64,000 nt of DNA from Salinigranum rubrum (GCF_002906575.1 NZ_CP026309.1:1302001-1366000), one strand, 5' to 3'. Counted from the first letter of the stretch, positions 7,240 through 17,322 are shown. Notes: generated by a model from the sequence alone, not told the origin. Numbers and translations: made by a program.

Positions 7240-8757
7240 ATGAGTGACGGGGACGACGCCGACGAGACACCCAGCGCGGACGAGTCACCCGAGGCCGACG
7301 AGTCATCCGGGGTAGACGAGGGGCCCGACGAATCACCCGAATCCGACGAGACCGACGAGGAATCCACCGCGGACGAGGCCGAAGAGGTCGACGAGGAATC
7401 CACCGCGGACGAGGCCGACGAGACCGACGAAGAGTCCACCGCGGCCGAGACCGACGAGGCCAACGAGGAATCCGCCGCGGACGAAACCGAAGAGACCGAC
7501 GAGGAACACACCGCAGAGAGCCTCGACGAACGCCTCACCGCCGTCGAGGAGGAACTGGACGCCGCCGAGACGGAGTCGGACCTCGACGAGGTCGAAGCCA
7601 CCCTCGACGACATCGAGAGCGACCTCGAAGACGCGGACCTGCCGGAACCCGACGAGGACGACGAGGACGCCGAGGATCCGCGTGCCGACCTCGAATCGAG
7701 GATCGAAGAACTCCGCGGCGAACTGGAGGAGGCCCGCGGGCCCTACGGCGAGGACGTGGTGTCCGAGATCGAGGCGGCGAAGACGAAGATCGAAGAAACC
7801 CGCTGGACCGACCAGGGCGAGGACGAAGTCGCCGAGGCGGTCAGGAGCTTCACCGACACCGTCTCGGAGACGCTCGACGGCGACTTCACGCCCGAGAGCG
7901 ATGACTCCGAGGACCTCGTGGCCGCGCTCGATTCGGTCGCCGACGCCGTCACCGAGGCCGACTTCGACGCCGACGAGGACGCCGAAGAGATCGCCGCCCT
8001 CCTGGAGGCGACCGACGCGCTCTCGACGGGGCTCGAAGAGGCCGAAGAGTGGGACGACCTTCTCGTGAACGAGCAGTTAGAGGCGCTCGGCTTCTACGAC
8101 TGCCTCGGCCACTACAAGGACTTCCCGCCCGAGTGGTCCGCGGTGAAGGAGTGGGAGAAGCGCGGCAACGTCGAGATGGTGCTTCTCGCGCTCGACAAAC
8201 TCGGCGACTCGGGCTTCATGGAGGAAAACTGCCTCGAAGCCATCACTCGCATGGGCGACCCCGGCGCGTTCGAGGAGATGCACGCCCGCGCCCAGAAGCG
8301 CGGCAAGCCCGCCATCAAGGCGCTCGGGAAGATGGGTGCCGACGCCGAAGAGGCCGTCGAGACCCTCGTCGAGTACGTCGACGCCGACTCGGACCCCGCC
8401 CTGCAGAAGGTGACGTTCAAGGCTCTCGCCGAAATCGGCTCCGAGGAGGCCACCCAGGCGCTCGCCGACAAACTCGTCATGGACAACGACAACGTCCGCC
8501 CGCACGCGGCCCGGGCGCTCGGCCTCATCGGCGACACCCGCGCGGTGGACCCCCTGACCGACGCGCTGACCGACGACGAGAACGACAAGGTCCGCGCCGC
8601 CGCCGCGTGGGCGCTCCGACAGATCGGCACCGAACGCGCGCTGGAGGCCGCCGCCGACGCCACCGACGACTCCGCGTTCGTCGTCCAACACGAGGCAGAA
8701 CGCGCCGCCGAAACCCTCTCCACGTCGGGATCGGACGCCGAAGCCCCCACGGCGTAA
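7240..8757 (+). CDS. Acidic HEAT-repeat (PBS-lyase-type) protein
   Basis: A 505-residue cytoplasmic protein with three parts. Residues 1-100 are an extremely acidic low-complexity tail made largely of five 12-residue repeats (TDEESTADEAEE and variants). Residues about 100-250 are a predicted coiled coil (LTAVEEELDAAETESDLDEV). Residues about 280-495 are HEAT-like repeats (ALDKLGDSGFMEENCLEAI, ALADKLVMDNDNVRPHAARA, DDENDKVRAAAAWALRQIG) resembling PBS-lyase HEAT modules, a protein-interaction scaffold. No lyase function is implied. I chose the start MSDGDDADE at 7240; the open frame upstream is not acidic. Confidence 0.82.
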   Translation: MSDGDDADETPSADESPEADESSGVDEGPDESPESDETDEESTADEAEEVDEESTADEADETDEESTAAETDEANEESAADETEETDEEHTAESLDERLTAVEEELDAAETESDLDEVEATLDDIESDLEDADLPEPDEDDEDAEDPRADLESRIEELRGELEEARGPYGEDVVSEIEAAKTKIEETRWTDQGEDEVAEAVRSFTDTVSETLDGDFTPESDDSEDLVAALDSVADAVTEADFDADEDAEEIAALLEATDALSTGLEEAEEWDDLLVNEQLEALGFYDCLGHYKDFPPEWSAVKEWEKRGNVEMVLLALDKLGDSGFMEENCLEAITRMGDPGAFEEMHARAQKRGKPAIKALGKMGADAEEAVETLVEYVDADSDPALQKVTFKALAEIGSEEATQALADKLVMDNDNVRPHAARALGLIGDTRAVDPLTDALTDDENDKVRAAAAWALRQIGTERALEAAADATDDSAFVVQHEAERAAETLSTSGSDAEAPTA

Positions 8758-8826
8758 CGTCTCTCCTCTCTTTTCTGTCCCTCCCCGTCCGAGCGTTCTT
8801 ATCCGAAGAGGCGGCCACCGCGTGGC

Positions 8827-10454
8827 GTGTCTCGCTCTCACCGCTCACCCCGTTCGTGTGCCGTCCACGTCGCGCTCGTCGCGCTCGTCGTCCTCTCGGT
8901 CGTCGCTGGAACGTCTCCGGCCGTGTCAGCGACGGGAACGGCGACCGGTCCACGGATCGTCTCGGTGTACCCGAACCCCCTCGCCGACGGCGACGTCGGT
9001 GAGTTCGTCGCCGTCTCCTCTTCGACCCCACAGAGCCTCACCCTCTCCGACGGCGAGCGGGCGGTCGACGTCTCCCTGCCCGGGGGGACCGTCGCGCTCT
9101 CCGCCGACCCGACCGCCGCACGGGCGCTCACGGACCACCCGGTCGTCGGGGTGCCGGGGCTCGAACTCGCTAACGGCGGCGAGCGACTCGTGCTTGAACG
9201 CGAGGGGACCGTCGTCGACACCGTCGTCTACGAGTCTGCCCCCGCCGGCGAGCGACTCCTCCTCGACGCGGACGGAGAACGGACGGAGCGCGAGTGGCGT
9301 CCGCTCGGCTACGAGCCACGACCCGTCTCGCGCTACGAGGGGGCGCAGGCGACGGCGTTCGTTCTCCCCGACTCCCCCGACGTCGCGCTCGACACGCTTC
9401 GTGCCGCGGACGACCGAGTTCTCCTCGCGGGCTACACGTTCACCTCCCCGCGGGTCACGCGCGCGCTCGTGAACGCCTCCGACCGGGGGGTCCACGTTCG
9501 CGTCCTCGTCGACGACGCACCCGTCGGCGGCCTCACGACCCGTGAGGCGCGGATGCTCGACCGACTCGCTCACGCCGGGGTCGAGGTCCGGGTCATCGGC
9601 GGCGAGGCCGCTCGTTTCTCCTTCCATCATCCAAAGTACGCCGTCGTCGACCACACGGCGCTGGTCCTCACGGAGAACTGGAAGCCCGCGGGCGTCGGTG
9701 GGCGGTCGAGTCGAGGGTGGGGCGTCCGCATCGACTCGCCCGCGCTCGCGTCCGACCTCGCCGCGCTCTTCGCCTCGGATATCGCGGGGAGAGACGTCAC
9801 CTCGTGGACCCGCTTCCGCCGGGGGCGGGCGTTCACCGAGAGCGACCCGCTCTCCGAACAGACCTTCGAAACCCGTCACGAATCCGCCCGCGTTCGCGTC
9901 GATTCGCTCCGACTGCTGACCGCCCCCGGCAACGCCGAGCGCGAAGTCGTGAGGGTCATCGACGACTCGGAGGAGCGCCTCGATGTCGTGCAGGTCTCCG
10001 TCGAACGCGACCACTCCTTCACTCGTGCCGCGTTCGACGCCGCCCGTCGAGGCGTCGAGGTCCGCATTCTCCTCTCCGGAGCGTGGTACGTCCGCGAGGA
10101 GAACGAGGCGACGGTCGAGTGGCTGAACCGCCGGGCCGAGCGGGAGGACCTGCCGCTCACCGCGAAACTCGCCGCGCCCGGAGAGCGATTCGAGAAGATA
10201 CACGCGAAAGGTGTCGTCGCCGACGACACCGTGCTGGTGGGGAGTCTGAACTGGAACTCACATTCGAGTCGAGAGAACCGCGAGGTGGTCGTCGCGCTGG
10301 AGGGCGAGGCCGTGTCGAACTACTATCGTGAGGTGTTCGCGGCGGACTGGAAGGGCGGTCGGGGGCCGGTGGGTTGGTGTGGGTTGCTGTCGTCGCGGGG
10401 GTGGCGGGGGTCGTGTTGGCGTGGCGAAGACTGCGGTTCGATACGTACGGGTGA
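8827..10454 (+). CDS. Secreted phospholipase-D-like protein with lamin-tail-like domain (C-terminal frameshift)
   Basis: An exported protein. An N-terminal signal segment (VHVALVALVVLSVVAGTSPAVSA) leads into a lamin-tail-like beta domain (about residues 40-175) and two PLD-family modules. The HKD-type motifs are HPKYAVVD and HAKGVVAD followed by GSLNWNS. Substrate unknown; PLD-fold proteins include phospholipases and nucleases. The frame as read runs into 60-odd implausible residues and ends at 10647. Adding one G to the G5 run at 10361-10365 instead gives a membrane anchor (GGLVWVAVVAGVAGVVLAWR, then RLRFDTYG) and a stop at 10454. I annotate that restored end. This is probably a sequencing error rather than decay. 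Confidence 0.8.
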
Positions 10455-10491
10455 CGCACTCGGTGCGAGCGCGAGCGTATCCCGGAGCCAG

Positions 10492-10742
10492 TCACTCGTC
10501 GGACGTCACGTCCTCCGGCGGGTTAGGGACGCGCTCTCCCTCCATGACGTTGTACGTGACCGTGACAGAGAGGACGCGGCCCACGGGAACGTACGTGACG
10601 GGCGTATTGCCCCCCGGTCGGACCACTTCCTCGCGACCACCCAGTGATCGATCTCGGCGTCGTACCAGACGTGGTCGTCTCCGAGTTCCAGCGTCGTTGG
10701 TTCCCCGCCCGGCCCCTCGTAGACGAGTTCTCCCGTCGACAT
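10492..10742 (-). CDS. Small haloarchaeal protein, apparent single-base frameshift
   Basis: Two overlapping minus-strand frames together make one sensible protein. It begins MSTGELVYEGPGGEPTTLEL (ATG at 10742) and continues DDHVWYDAEIDHWVVARKW. Adding one base to the C6 run at 10610-10615 then yields GGNTPVTYVPVGRVLSVTVT and the end EGERVPNPPEDVTSDE. The restored product is about 83 residues and strand-rich; I do not know its function. Without the extra base the first frame degenerates into Ser/Arg-rich sequence. It is convergent with the PLD-like gene. Confidence 0.6.
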
Positions 10743-10880
10743 AACGATGTACGTTAGCACGGAACACACATAAGCGTATCTCGGACGTCCCCTCTCTCCG
10801 ACTATCGTGTCGGACGGAACGCTGGTCGACAGGTGAACCGTACCGAATCGGAGTCGAGGCCGAGGGCCGGAGCTCAGGAA

Positions 10881-12794
10881 TCAGTCGTCCAGCACGGCCG
10901 TCGAGGAGAGGTCGTCGTCGATGGCGGCGTCGGCCATCTTCTCTACGAGCGACTCGATGACCTCCCGGCGCATCCCCTTGACGAACTTGATGGAGCCGAC
11001 GACGAGGTGCCCGCCGCCGGACACGCCACCGCCGACGACTTCCTCGTTGAGTTCGGCGACCATCTGCGGGATGTCGAGTCGAACGCCATCGGACCGCAAC
11101 ACGGCGAAGTCCGGGCCGTAGCCGATGGTGATGACCGGGTCGCCCGTCTCCTGAACCTTCCGGTCGTGGAGCTGTCCCGTCGTCTTCCCGGGCGCGGGGT
11201 AGGTAAAGCGGTGGGCGAAGCGGTCGAGGTCGATGCGGTACAGGTGAGCGTCGTTGTCGAGCCGTTCGTGTTCGACGTGCGGTTCGGCGGCGTCGAGTTG
11301 GCGTTCCACGTCGCGCTCGGCGCGCTCGGAGAGGAACGACACCAGTTCCTCGTGGCGTTCGTCGTCGTCACAGCCGACGTCGAGCACGTCGTTGACGAGC
11401 GACTGTCCGTCCGAGTAGCGGAGCCAGTGGGCGGCGTAGTCGAGCGCCTCGCCGATGGCTTCGAGTTTCTCCCGCGGGTAGCCCTCCTGCTCGGCGAGGT
11501 CGATGTAGTCGTTCATCACTTCGGCCTTCGAGCGGTCCGACAGCCCCGCGACGGCGGGAACGTGGCGGAGTTCCTCGGTCACAGAGGGGTCGATCATCCG
11601 CGCGAGTTCGACGCACATCATCCCCGTCGTAATGCGGTAGTCCTCGCCGTGGAGGTAGGGGTTGACGTGCGCGTCGAGCAGCGGGTCGACGGCCTCGGGG
11701 TCGGGGTGGTGGTGGTCGACGACGGCGATGGGGACGTCGTAGTGTGCGAGGTTCCGGTAGGCGGGGACGTCCTCCTCGGTGGAGCCGTTGTCGAGCATCA
11801 GGAGGAGGGGGAGCTTCTGGCCGTGCCGGGAGCGCCCTTCGAGCGCGAAGTTGAGGTCGCGCGTGACGTCCTCCATCTCGTAGAAGGGGGCCTTCGAGGG
11901 GAGGCGCTTGCAGAGGTGCCGCGAGGCGTCGTCGTCGTCGTGGGTCCGCTCGATGAACCGCTCGAGCGCCAACTGGACCGGGAGCGCCGCGCACATCCCG
12001 TCGCCGTCGGCGTGGTGGCGGACGCGGATCGGCCGGCCTTCGAGTACGGTCCGTCGGAGCAGGCGGGCGACCTCTTTTAAGTCCTCGTGGATGGCCTCGA
12101 ACGCGGGCCACTCGACGAACGTGTCGACCGCGTGTGGAGCGGCGCGCTCGGTCAGCGCCGACTCGATGCGGTCGCGGGCCTCCGACGCGGCCTCGCCGTC
12201 GAGACGGGTGACGTCGTCGACTTCGACCTGCGCGGCGCCGTCGTGCTCCTCGACGGTGCCTACGACGCGCACGACGTCGTCGAGTTCGACATCGGGGTAG
12301 GCGCGGACGCCGGCCTCGGCGAACGCGGCGCAGGCGACGATGCCCGAGTGGTCGACGATTCGGAACACGGTGGGGCCGCCGGTCTGTTTGATCTGTGAGA
12401 CGGTGCCCTCGATGGTCACCTCGGCCCCGGTCTCGATGTCGGCGATGCCGGTGATGGTCGGGACGTGGTCGACGGTCTCCGTGCGGTAGCTGTCGACCCC
12501 GGCGGTGGCGAAGGAGACGTCGCCGTTGTCGCGAATCTCGTCGAGACGGACGACGAGGCGGTCGCCGACGCTGTACGAGGTGTCGAGGTTCGACTCGTGG
12601 ATGAGCCCGGAGACGACGTCGGAGACGTCGACGAACACGCCGTAGTCGACGACGCCGTTGACGACCGCGTGGTAGTAGTTGCCCTCTTCTACCTCGTCGA
12701 GCGTACAGTTCGGAGCGAGATCGTAGACCGTCGGCCGCGAGTCCGAACTCGGACCCGCGTCCGCGCCGGAATCCCCGGCGTCCTCAGTAGTCAT
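10881..12794 (-). CDS. DHH-family phosphoesterase with S1 and OB domains (RecJ-like)
   Basis: A 637-residue protein of the archaeal RecJ-like DHH/DHHA1 superfamily, probably a nuclease or oligonucleotide phosphodiesterase in nucleic-acid metabolism. Domains in order: S1 RNA-binding (residues about 35-100, YYHAVVNGVVDYGVFVDVSD), OB-fold (about 115-205, VTIEGTVSQIKQTGG), DHH (about 250-450, with RVRHHADGDGM, the Asp in LMLDNGS and the eponymous VVDHHHPD) and DHHA1 (ending GGGVSGGGHLVVGSIKF). All metal-binding motifs look intact. Haloarchaea carry several RecJ paralogs and I cannot say which this is. The start is about 140 bp from the divergent desampylase gene. Confidence 0.88.
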   Translation of the reverse strand: MTTEDAGDSGADAGPSSDSRPTVYDLAPNCTLDEVEEGNYYHAVVNGVVDYGVFVDVSDVVSGLIHESNLDTSYSVGDRLVVRLDEIRDNGDVSFATAGVDSYRTETVDHVPTITGIADIETGAEVTIEGTVSQIKQTGGPTVFRIVDHSGIVACAAFAEAGVRAYPDVELDDVVRVVGTVEEHDGAAQVEVDDVTRLDGEAASEARDRIESALTERAAPHAVDTFVEWPAFEAIHEDLKEVARLLRRTVLEGRPIRVRHHADGDGMCAALPVQLALERFIERTHDDDDASRHLCKRLPSKAPFYEMEDVTRDLNFALEGRSRHGQKLPLLLMLDNGSTEEDVPAYRNLAHYDVPIAVVDHHHPDPEAVDPLLDAHVNPYLHGEDYRITTGMMCVELARMIDPSVTEELRHVPAVAGLSDRSKAEVMNDYIDLAEQEGYPREKLEAIGEALDYAAHWLRYSDGQSLVNDVLDVGCDDDERHEELVSFLSERAERDVERQLDAAEPHVEHERLDNDAHLYRIDLDRFAHRFTYPAPGKTTGQLHDRKVQETGDPVITIGYGPDFAVLRSDGVRLDIPQMVAELNEEVVGGGVSGGGHLVVGSIKFVKGMRREVIESLVEKMADAAIDDDLSSTAVLDD

Positions 12795-12931
12795 ACGTCA
12801 AAGTGGCGGTCGGCCAGTGATAAGCGTTTCATGATGTGTTCGGCCCCGTTTTGGCCCCCTCTCTCCGCGAAATCGACTGCCAACTCCGGGGTACCGGAAC
12901 GCTTAGATGCGGACGCACCCGAGGGTGGCGT

Positions 12932-13402
12932 ATGCCTCTGTTCCGGTCGAGCGAGGTCGTCGGAATCGCGGCCGACGCGCTCCGGTTCGCGCTCGAAGCC
13001 TCCCGTGAGACCCACCCCAACGAGTACATGGGTTTTCTCCGCGGCGAGGCCGCGCGCGCGCTCGACCTCGACCGCGACGGGACGGTCATCACCGACGTGC
13101 TCGTCATCCCCGGAACGACATCGAACGAGGTGAGCGCGACGGTCCGATCCGAACTCGTGCCGAACGACTTCTCCGCCGTCGGTTCGGTCCACTCTCATCC
13201 CAACGGCGTCCTTCGACCCAGCGACGCCGACCTCGCGACGTTCGGATCGGGGGCCGTCCACCTCATCCTCGGCGCGCCGTACCAACCGGACGACTGGCGC
13301 GCGTTCGACTCCCAGGGGAAGCCGACGCGCCTGCCGGTCCTGAAGGTCGACCTCCCGGACCCGGGCGACTTCTTCGACTTCACCGAGGAGGACCTCCTGT
13401 GA
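12932..13402 (+). CDS. JAMM/MPN+ metalloprotease, HvJAMM1-like desampylase
   Basis: A 156-residue single-domain JAMM zinc metalloprotease. The catalytic set is complete: Glu31 in NEYMGFLRG and the H-x-H-x7-S-x2-D motif (His87, His89, Ser97, Asp100 in [14 protein letters not shown]). In Haloferax the homologous HvJAMM1 removes ubiquitin-like SAMP proteins from targets, which is the likely role here. The start at 12932 follows an AT-richer element near 12900. The stop overlaps the next start (GTGA, 13399-13402), coupling it to the FAD synthase gene. Confidence 0.88.
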   Translation: MPLFRSSEVVGIAADALRFALEASRETHPNEYMGFLRGEAARALDLDRDGTVITDVLVIPGTTSNEVSATVRSELVPNDFSAVGSVHSHPNGVLRPSDADLATFGSGAVHLILGAPYQPDDWRAFDSQGKPTRLPVLKVDLPDPGDFFDFTEEDLL

Positions 13403-13836
13403 CCGAGCGACGAGTGGTCGCACAGGGGACGTTCGACCTGCTCCATCCCGGACACCTCCACTACCTCGAAGAGGCCCGGGCGATGGGCGACGAACTCCAC
13501 GTCATCGTCGCCCGCCGCGGGAACGTCACCCACAAGGCCCCGCCCGTCCTCGACGACCGCCAGCGCCGCGACATGGTCGCCGCCCTGGCCGTCGTCGACC
13601 ACGCCCGCCTCGGCCACCCGGACGACATCTTCGTTCCGATCCGCGAAATCGACCCCGCGGTCATCGTCCTCGGTCACGACCAGCACCACGACGAGGAGGC
13701 GCTCGGTGACGCGCTCGCCGCGCGCGGCCTCGATTGCGAGGTGGCCCGCGCCTCCGCGCGCGAACCCGTCTACGAGGATGAACTCCTCTCGACGGGCCGC
13801 ATCATCGACCGGATCCTCTCAGAGCGCGGCGACTGA
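13399..13836 (+). CDS. ribL: Archaeal FAD synthase RibL
   Basis: A 145-residue cytidylyltransferase-fold enzyme that transfers AMP from ATP to FMN to make FAD in archaea. It has the nucleotidyltransferase signature [14 protein letters not shown] (HxGH) and the C-terminal [10 protein letters not shown] matching the ISSTxI-type motif. The length matches the RibL family. A glycerol-3-phosphate cytidylyltransferase would look similar, but the archaeal setting and size favour RibL. The GTG start overlaps the JAMM gene stop, so the pair is co-translated. Confidence 0.85.
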   Translation: MTERRVVAQGTFDLLHPGHLHYLEEARAMGDELHVIVARRGNVTHKAPPVLDDRQRRDMVAALAVVDHARLGHPDDIFVPIREIDPAVIVLGHDQHHDEEALGDALAARGLDCEVARASAREPVYEDELLSTGRIIDRILSERGD

Positions 13837-13976
13837 ACCCGGCCCGCTCACGACTCGTTCGAGCCAGTCAGCGAACCGAGAACCGAGACGAGAGCGGAGC
13901 GTTCAGCGGGTCCGGAGCGTGTCTGTCGGTCGACAGCGCAAAACAGTGGTGGTGGGCGAGGCTGCCGCGTCGGTCC

Positions 13977-14873
13977 TCAGTTACTCGGCGTCGCCGTGGC
14001 CGTCCCGGTCGCGGTCGGCGCGGACGTCGGGGTGGCGGTCGACGTGCCGCTCGGGGTGGCAGTCGACGTGCCGGTGGTGGTCGACGTGCCGCTCGGCGTG
14101 GCCGTTGCCGTCGCCGTCGAGTTGCCGCTCGGCGTGGCGGTCGGGGTCGGGGTGGACTGCTGTTCTTCGAGGAACTGCTGGTACTCCTCCTGAGAGACGA
14201 CCTTGACGGTGAAGTACATCTGCGAGTGAGCGACGCCGCAGTACTCCGTGCAGTAGCCCTGGTAGGTTCCTTCCTCGTAGGCGACGGTCTTGATGGTGTT
14301 CGTCGCGCCGGGCATCGCGTCCTGCTTCAACCCGAGTTCGGGGACGGCGAAGCCGTGTATCACGTCGGTCGAGGTTATCTCGAAGTAGACGTCGGTGTCC
14401 TTCGGGATGACGATCTGGGGGCCTCCCTCGGCGCTGGGAGCGCTGATGTTACCTTCCTCGGGGTAGCGCATGTTCCAGCCCCACTGGTACGCCTCGGCCT
14501 CGACGACGACGTCGTCCTGACCGGGACCCTGGTCCATCGACGGCATGTAGGTGACGTTCGGGTTCGCGAGCACGCCGTAGGAGGCGACGCCGACGAACAG
14601 GAGGACGGCGGCGGTCGCGACCGTCCACGTGATCTCGAGGCGGCGGTTCTCCTTCGTCGGCTTCGCGTCGTCGCTGCGCCGGAACCGGATCACCGTGTAG
14701 ATGAGGATGGCCTCGGTGATGACGGTGATGGGAATGGCAACGTACAGCAGCTTTCCGTTGAGCTCGTTTATCAGGCCCGACGTCGCGGACGCCTGTGCGG
14801 CGACGGGGTCAGCGGCCAGTGCGAGGACGACCGCAGAGAGGAGTGTGACGAGCCCGAGTCGCGTCCGTCTCAT
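13977..14873 (-). CDS. coxB: Cytochrome c oxidase subunit II
   Basis: The electron-entry subunit of a haem-copper terminal oxidase in the cell membrane (298 residues). An N-terminal signal or membrane segment is followed by a second helix (VAIPITVITEAILIYTVI), a third (ATAAVLLFVGVASYGVL) and an extracytoplasmic cupredoxin domain. The binuclear CuA site is complete: His173 in VIHGF, then Cys208, Cys212, His216 and Met219 in YCTEYCGVAHSQM. About 50 residues of Thr/Pro/Ser-rich repeats (TATPSGTST type) form the C-terminus and are probably glycosylated. It diverges from the heme O synthase gene. Subunit I is not in the window. Confidence 0.94.
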   Translation of the reverse strand: MRRTRLGLVTLLSAVVLALAADPVAAQASATSGLINELNGKLLYVAIPITVITEAILIYTVIRFRRSDDAKPTKENRRLEITWTVATAAVLLFVGVASYGVLANPNVTYMPSMDQGPGQDDVVVEAEAYQWGWNMRYPEEGNISAPSAEGGPQIVIPKDTDVYFEITSTDVIHGFAVPELGLKQDAMPGATNTIKTVAYEEGTYQGYCTEYCGVAHSQMYFTVKVVSQEEYQQFLEEQQSTPTPTATPSGNSTATATATPSGTSTTTGTSTATPSGTSTATPTSAPTATGTATATPSN

Positions 14874-15046
14874 TGCTAAGCGGGGCTTGGGAACTGTTAC
14901 GTAAATACCTACTGACTCGGCCGTCACCGGCGCGTCGTCCGGGGGTTCGGGGCCCGTCGGTGGGCCACGATGTGCGGTTCCGAACACGTGCGAGCGGCGA
15001 CCGAAGCGGGGTGTCTAAGTAGGACGGCTCCCAAGCCACGATAGAT

Positions 15047-16492
15047 ATGTCGCGCGACGTACGCGAGTCGCGGGCGTGGGAAGGAAGCCGAGGACGGTTC
15101 CCCGGCCTCCTCGCGGCCGCGGCCATGGCGGTCTACCTCCTGTTGCTCGTCGGTGCGACGACCGCGCTGACGGACGCGGCGTCGGCGTGTGCGGCGTGGC
15201 CGGCGTGCGGCGACGGCCTCGCTCTCCCCTCGACGACGGACGGCTACGTCGCGCTCGGTCACCGGATCGCGGCGGTGTTCGTCGGCCTCCTCGTCGCCGC
15301 AGTGCTCGTCGCGGCTTGGTGGGGCGGCGAGTCGCGACGGGTTCGCGCGGCGACGACCGTCTCGGCCCTCCTCTACCCGCTGCAGGCCGGACTGGGCGCG
15401 CTCGTCGCGACCACCGCCGGTGAACTCCTCCGGGCGGCCCACCTCGTCGTCGGGATGGGCATCTTCGCCGGCCTCGTCGTCGCACTGGCGTGGACGCTCG
15501 AAACGCGGACCGGATCGAACGACGCGCCGACGACCGGAACCGGCGACGTCGAACCGAACCGTCCCGAGGAACCGGTCGACGGCGGACGCGACCGACCGTC
15601 GGTTCCGGACGCGCCGCTCGCGCGGGTGAAGACGGTCGCATCCGCGTACTTCCGGCTGACGAAGCCTCGGTTGATGTGGTTGCTCTGTCTCGTCGCTAGC
15701 GCCGCGATGGCGCTCGCCGGCTCGGTCCACCCGGGGCTCACCCCGGAGGTGATGCTCGCGACGCTCGGGGGCGGCGTCCTCTCTATCGGCTCGGCGGGCA
15801 CGCTGAACCACGTCTTCGAACGTGACATCGACCGGAAGATGCAACGCACCTCCGACAGACCGCTGGCGACCGACGTCGTTCCCGTTCGGAACGCGCTCGC
15901 GTTCGCGGCCGCCCTCGGAGTCGCCTCGGTCGCGCTGTTCGCCTCCGTCAATCTCCTGGCTGCGGTCTTGGGCCTCGGGGCCATCGCCTTCTACTCGGTC
16001 GTCTACACCCTCTTGCTGAAGCCGAACACCGTCCAGAACACCGTCATCGGCGGCGCGGCGGGTGCGCTCCCCGCGCTCATCGGCTGGGTCGCCGTCACGG
16101 GGTCGGTCGGCTGGGGTGGGCTCCTCCTCGCGACGGTCATCTTCCTCTGGACGCCCGCACACTTCTACAACCTCGCCCTCGCGTACAAGGACGACTACGA
16201 GCGCGGCGGCTTCCCGATGATGCCGGTCGTTCGCGGGGAGACGGTGACGCGAAAACACATCCTCTGGTACCTCGGCGCGACGCTCGTCGCCGCCGGGGCG
16301 CTGGGGACGATGACCGCCCTCGGCTCCGTCTACGTCCTCACGAGCGTCCTCTTCGGCGGGGTGTTCCTCTGGGCGGTCGTCCGCCTCCACTACGAACAGA
16401 GCGAGGGGGCGGCGTTCCGCGCGTTCCACGCCTCGAACGCCTACCTCGGGGCGCTGCTGCTGGCCATCGTCGTCGACACGCTCGTCCTCTGA
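15047..16492 (+). CDS. ctaB: Heme O synthase (protoheme IX farnesyltransferase) with N-terminal CtaA-like half
   Basis: An integral membrane enzyme that adds a farnesyl group to haem B to make haem O for terminal oxidases. The C-terminal 290 residues are the UbiA-type prenyltransferase, with the Asp-rich motif NHVFERDIDRKM and the second motif YKDDYERGGFPMMP. The first 150 residues carry about four extra helices with His in LGHRIAAV and AAHLVVGMG. This resembles half of heme A synthase CtaA/Cox15. A linker rich in Pro, Thr and Asp joins them. The fusion is, as I recall, common in haloarchaea. The oxidase subunit II gene lies divergently next door. Confidence 0.92.
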   Translation: MSRDVRESRAWEGSRGRFPGLLAAAAMAVYLLLLVGATTALTDAASACAAWPACGDGLALPSTTDGYVALGHRIAAVFVGLLVAAVLVAAWWGGESRRVRAATTVSALLYPLQAGLGALVATTAGELLRAAHLVVGMGIFAGLVVALAWTLETRTGSNDAPTTGTGDVEPNRPEEPVDGGRDRPSVPDAPLARVKTVASAYFRLTKPRLMWLLCLVASAAMALAGSVHPGLTPEVMLATLGGGVLSIGSAGTLNHVFERDIDRKMQRTSDRPLATDVVPVRNALAFAAALGVASVALFASVNLLAAVLGLGAIAFYSVVYTLLLKPNTVQNTVIGGAAGALPALIGWVAVTGSVGWGGLLLATVIFLWTPAHFYNLALAYKDDYERGGFPMMPVVRGETVTRKHILWYLGATLVAAGALGTMTALGSVYVLTSVLFGGVFLWAVVRLHYEQSEGAAFRAFHASNAYLGALLLAIVVDTLVL

Positions 16493-16515
16493 GGCTCCGC
16501 TCGAACCGCATCCAC

Positions 16516-17220
16516 ATGTCAACCGTCACCCGCCTCGACTGGCGTCCCACGAAGACCGACCTGCTCGTCGGTGCCGTCGTCGTCAACGCCGAGGTTCTCG
16601 CGGTCCTCCTCTACCTCGCCGCTCAGCCGGTCACCGTCGATTCGTGGCGGTTCATCGTCTACGCGTTTCTCTGGATCAACGCGGGGCTGTACGCCGTCGC
16701 GAAGACGCGGCCCGCCGACGCGAGCAGATCAACGAAGCGCGTCGCGATGCTCGTCGCCGGCGGCTACTTCCTCGTGCTCGCCGTCGCCGGTGGCGTCGTC
16801 GGACCGAGCCACACCAGCCCGCTCGCCTCGCTCCTCACCGACGGACACCTCCACAGTCACGGCTCGGCGTCGTCGTCGTTCGACCTCCGACTGCTCCCCC
16901 CGGGATGGGGGCCGGCGCTCGTCTACCAGGGGTCGTGGCTCATGGTCATCCTCATGCCGTACAAGGTGATCGGCTACCTCTCGCTCGCGTATCTCGTCTA
17001 CGCAACCGTCATCGACGCCGCCGGGACCGCGCTCTCGGGGTCGCTCGGTCTGCTCTCGTGCGTCTCGTGTACCTGGCCCGTCGTCGGCTCGCTCGTCACT
17101 ACCCTGTTCGGGTCGGGTTCTGTCGTCGTCGCCGCGGCGACCACCTGGCCTTACGACATCTCGACGGCGGCGTTCCTCGCGACAGTCGCGCTGTTGACGT
17201 GGCGTCCCCTGGCACGGTGA
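16516..17220 (+). CDS. Multipass membrane protein near oxidase genes (DUF7546-like)
   Basis: A 234-residue protein with about six predicted membrane helices (VGAVVVNAEVLAVLLYLAA, FIVYAFLWINAGLYAVA, MLVAGGYFLVLAVAGGVVG and others). A short loop is rich in His/Ser (DGHLHSHGSASSS) and a paired-Cys motif SCVSCTWPVVGS lies near the C-terminus. It starts 23 bp after ctaB and is probably co-transcribed. A role in oxidase assembly or metal delivery is plausible from the Cys and His motifs and the context, but this is inference. I believe it is a haloarchaeal DUF family. Confidence 0.72.
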   Translation: MSTVTRLDWRPTKTDLLVGAVVVNAEVLAVLLYLAAQPVTVDSWRFIVYAFLWINAGLYAVAKTRPADASRSTKRVAMLVAGGYFLVLAVAGGVVGPSHTSPLASLLTDGHLHSHGSASSSFDLRLLPPGWGPALVYQGSWLMVILMPYKVIGYLSLAYLVYATVIDAAGTALSGSLGLLSCVSCTWPVVGSLVTTLFGSGSVVVAAATTWPYDISTAAFLATVALLTWRPLAR

Positions 17221-17322
17221 CCAGTGTCCTCCCCGCCGACAGAGACGCCCCTCCCGGCGGAAGTGCGTCGACGGCGCTGCACCGGAGCACCGTTAAATCC
17301 TACACGAGCGACACGACTCGGT

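Noticed and set aside
10455-10647. Last 64 codons of the PLD-like frame as read
   Set aside because: No plausible protein character and overlaps the convergent small gene; better explained by the frameshift.
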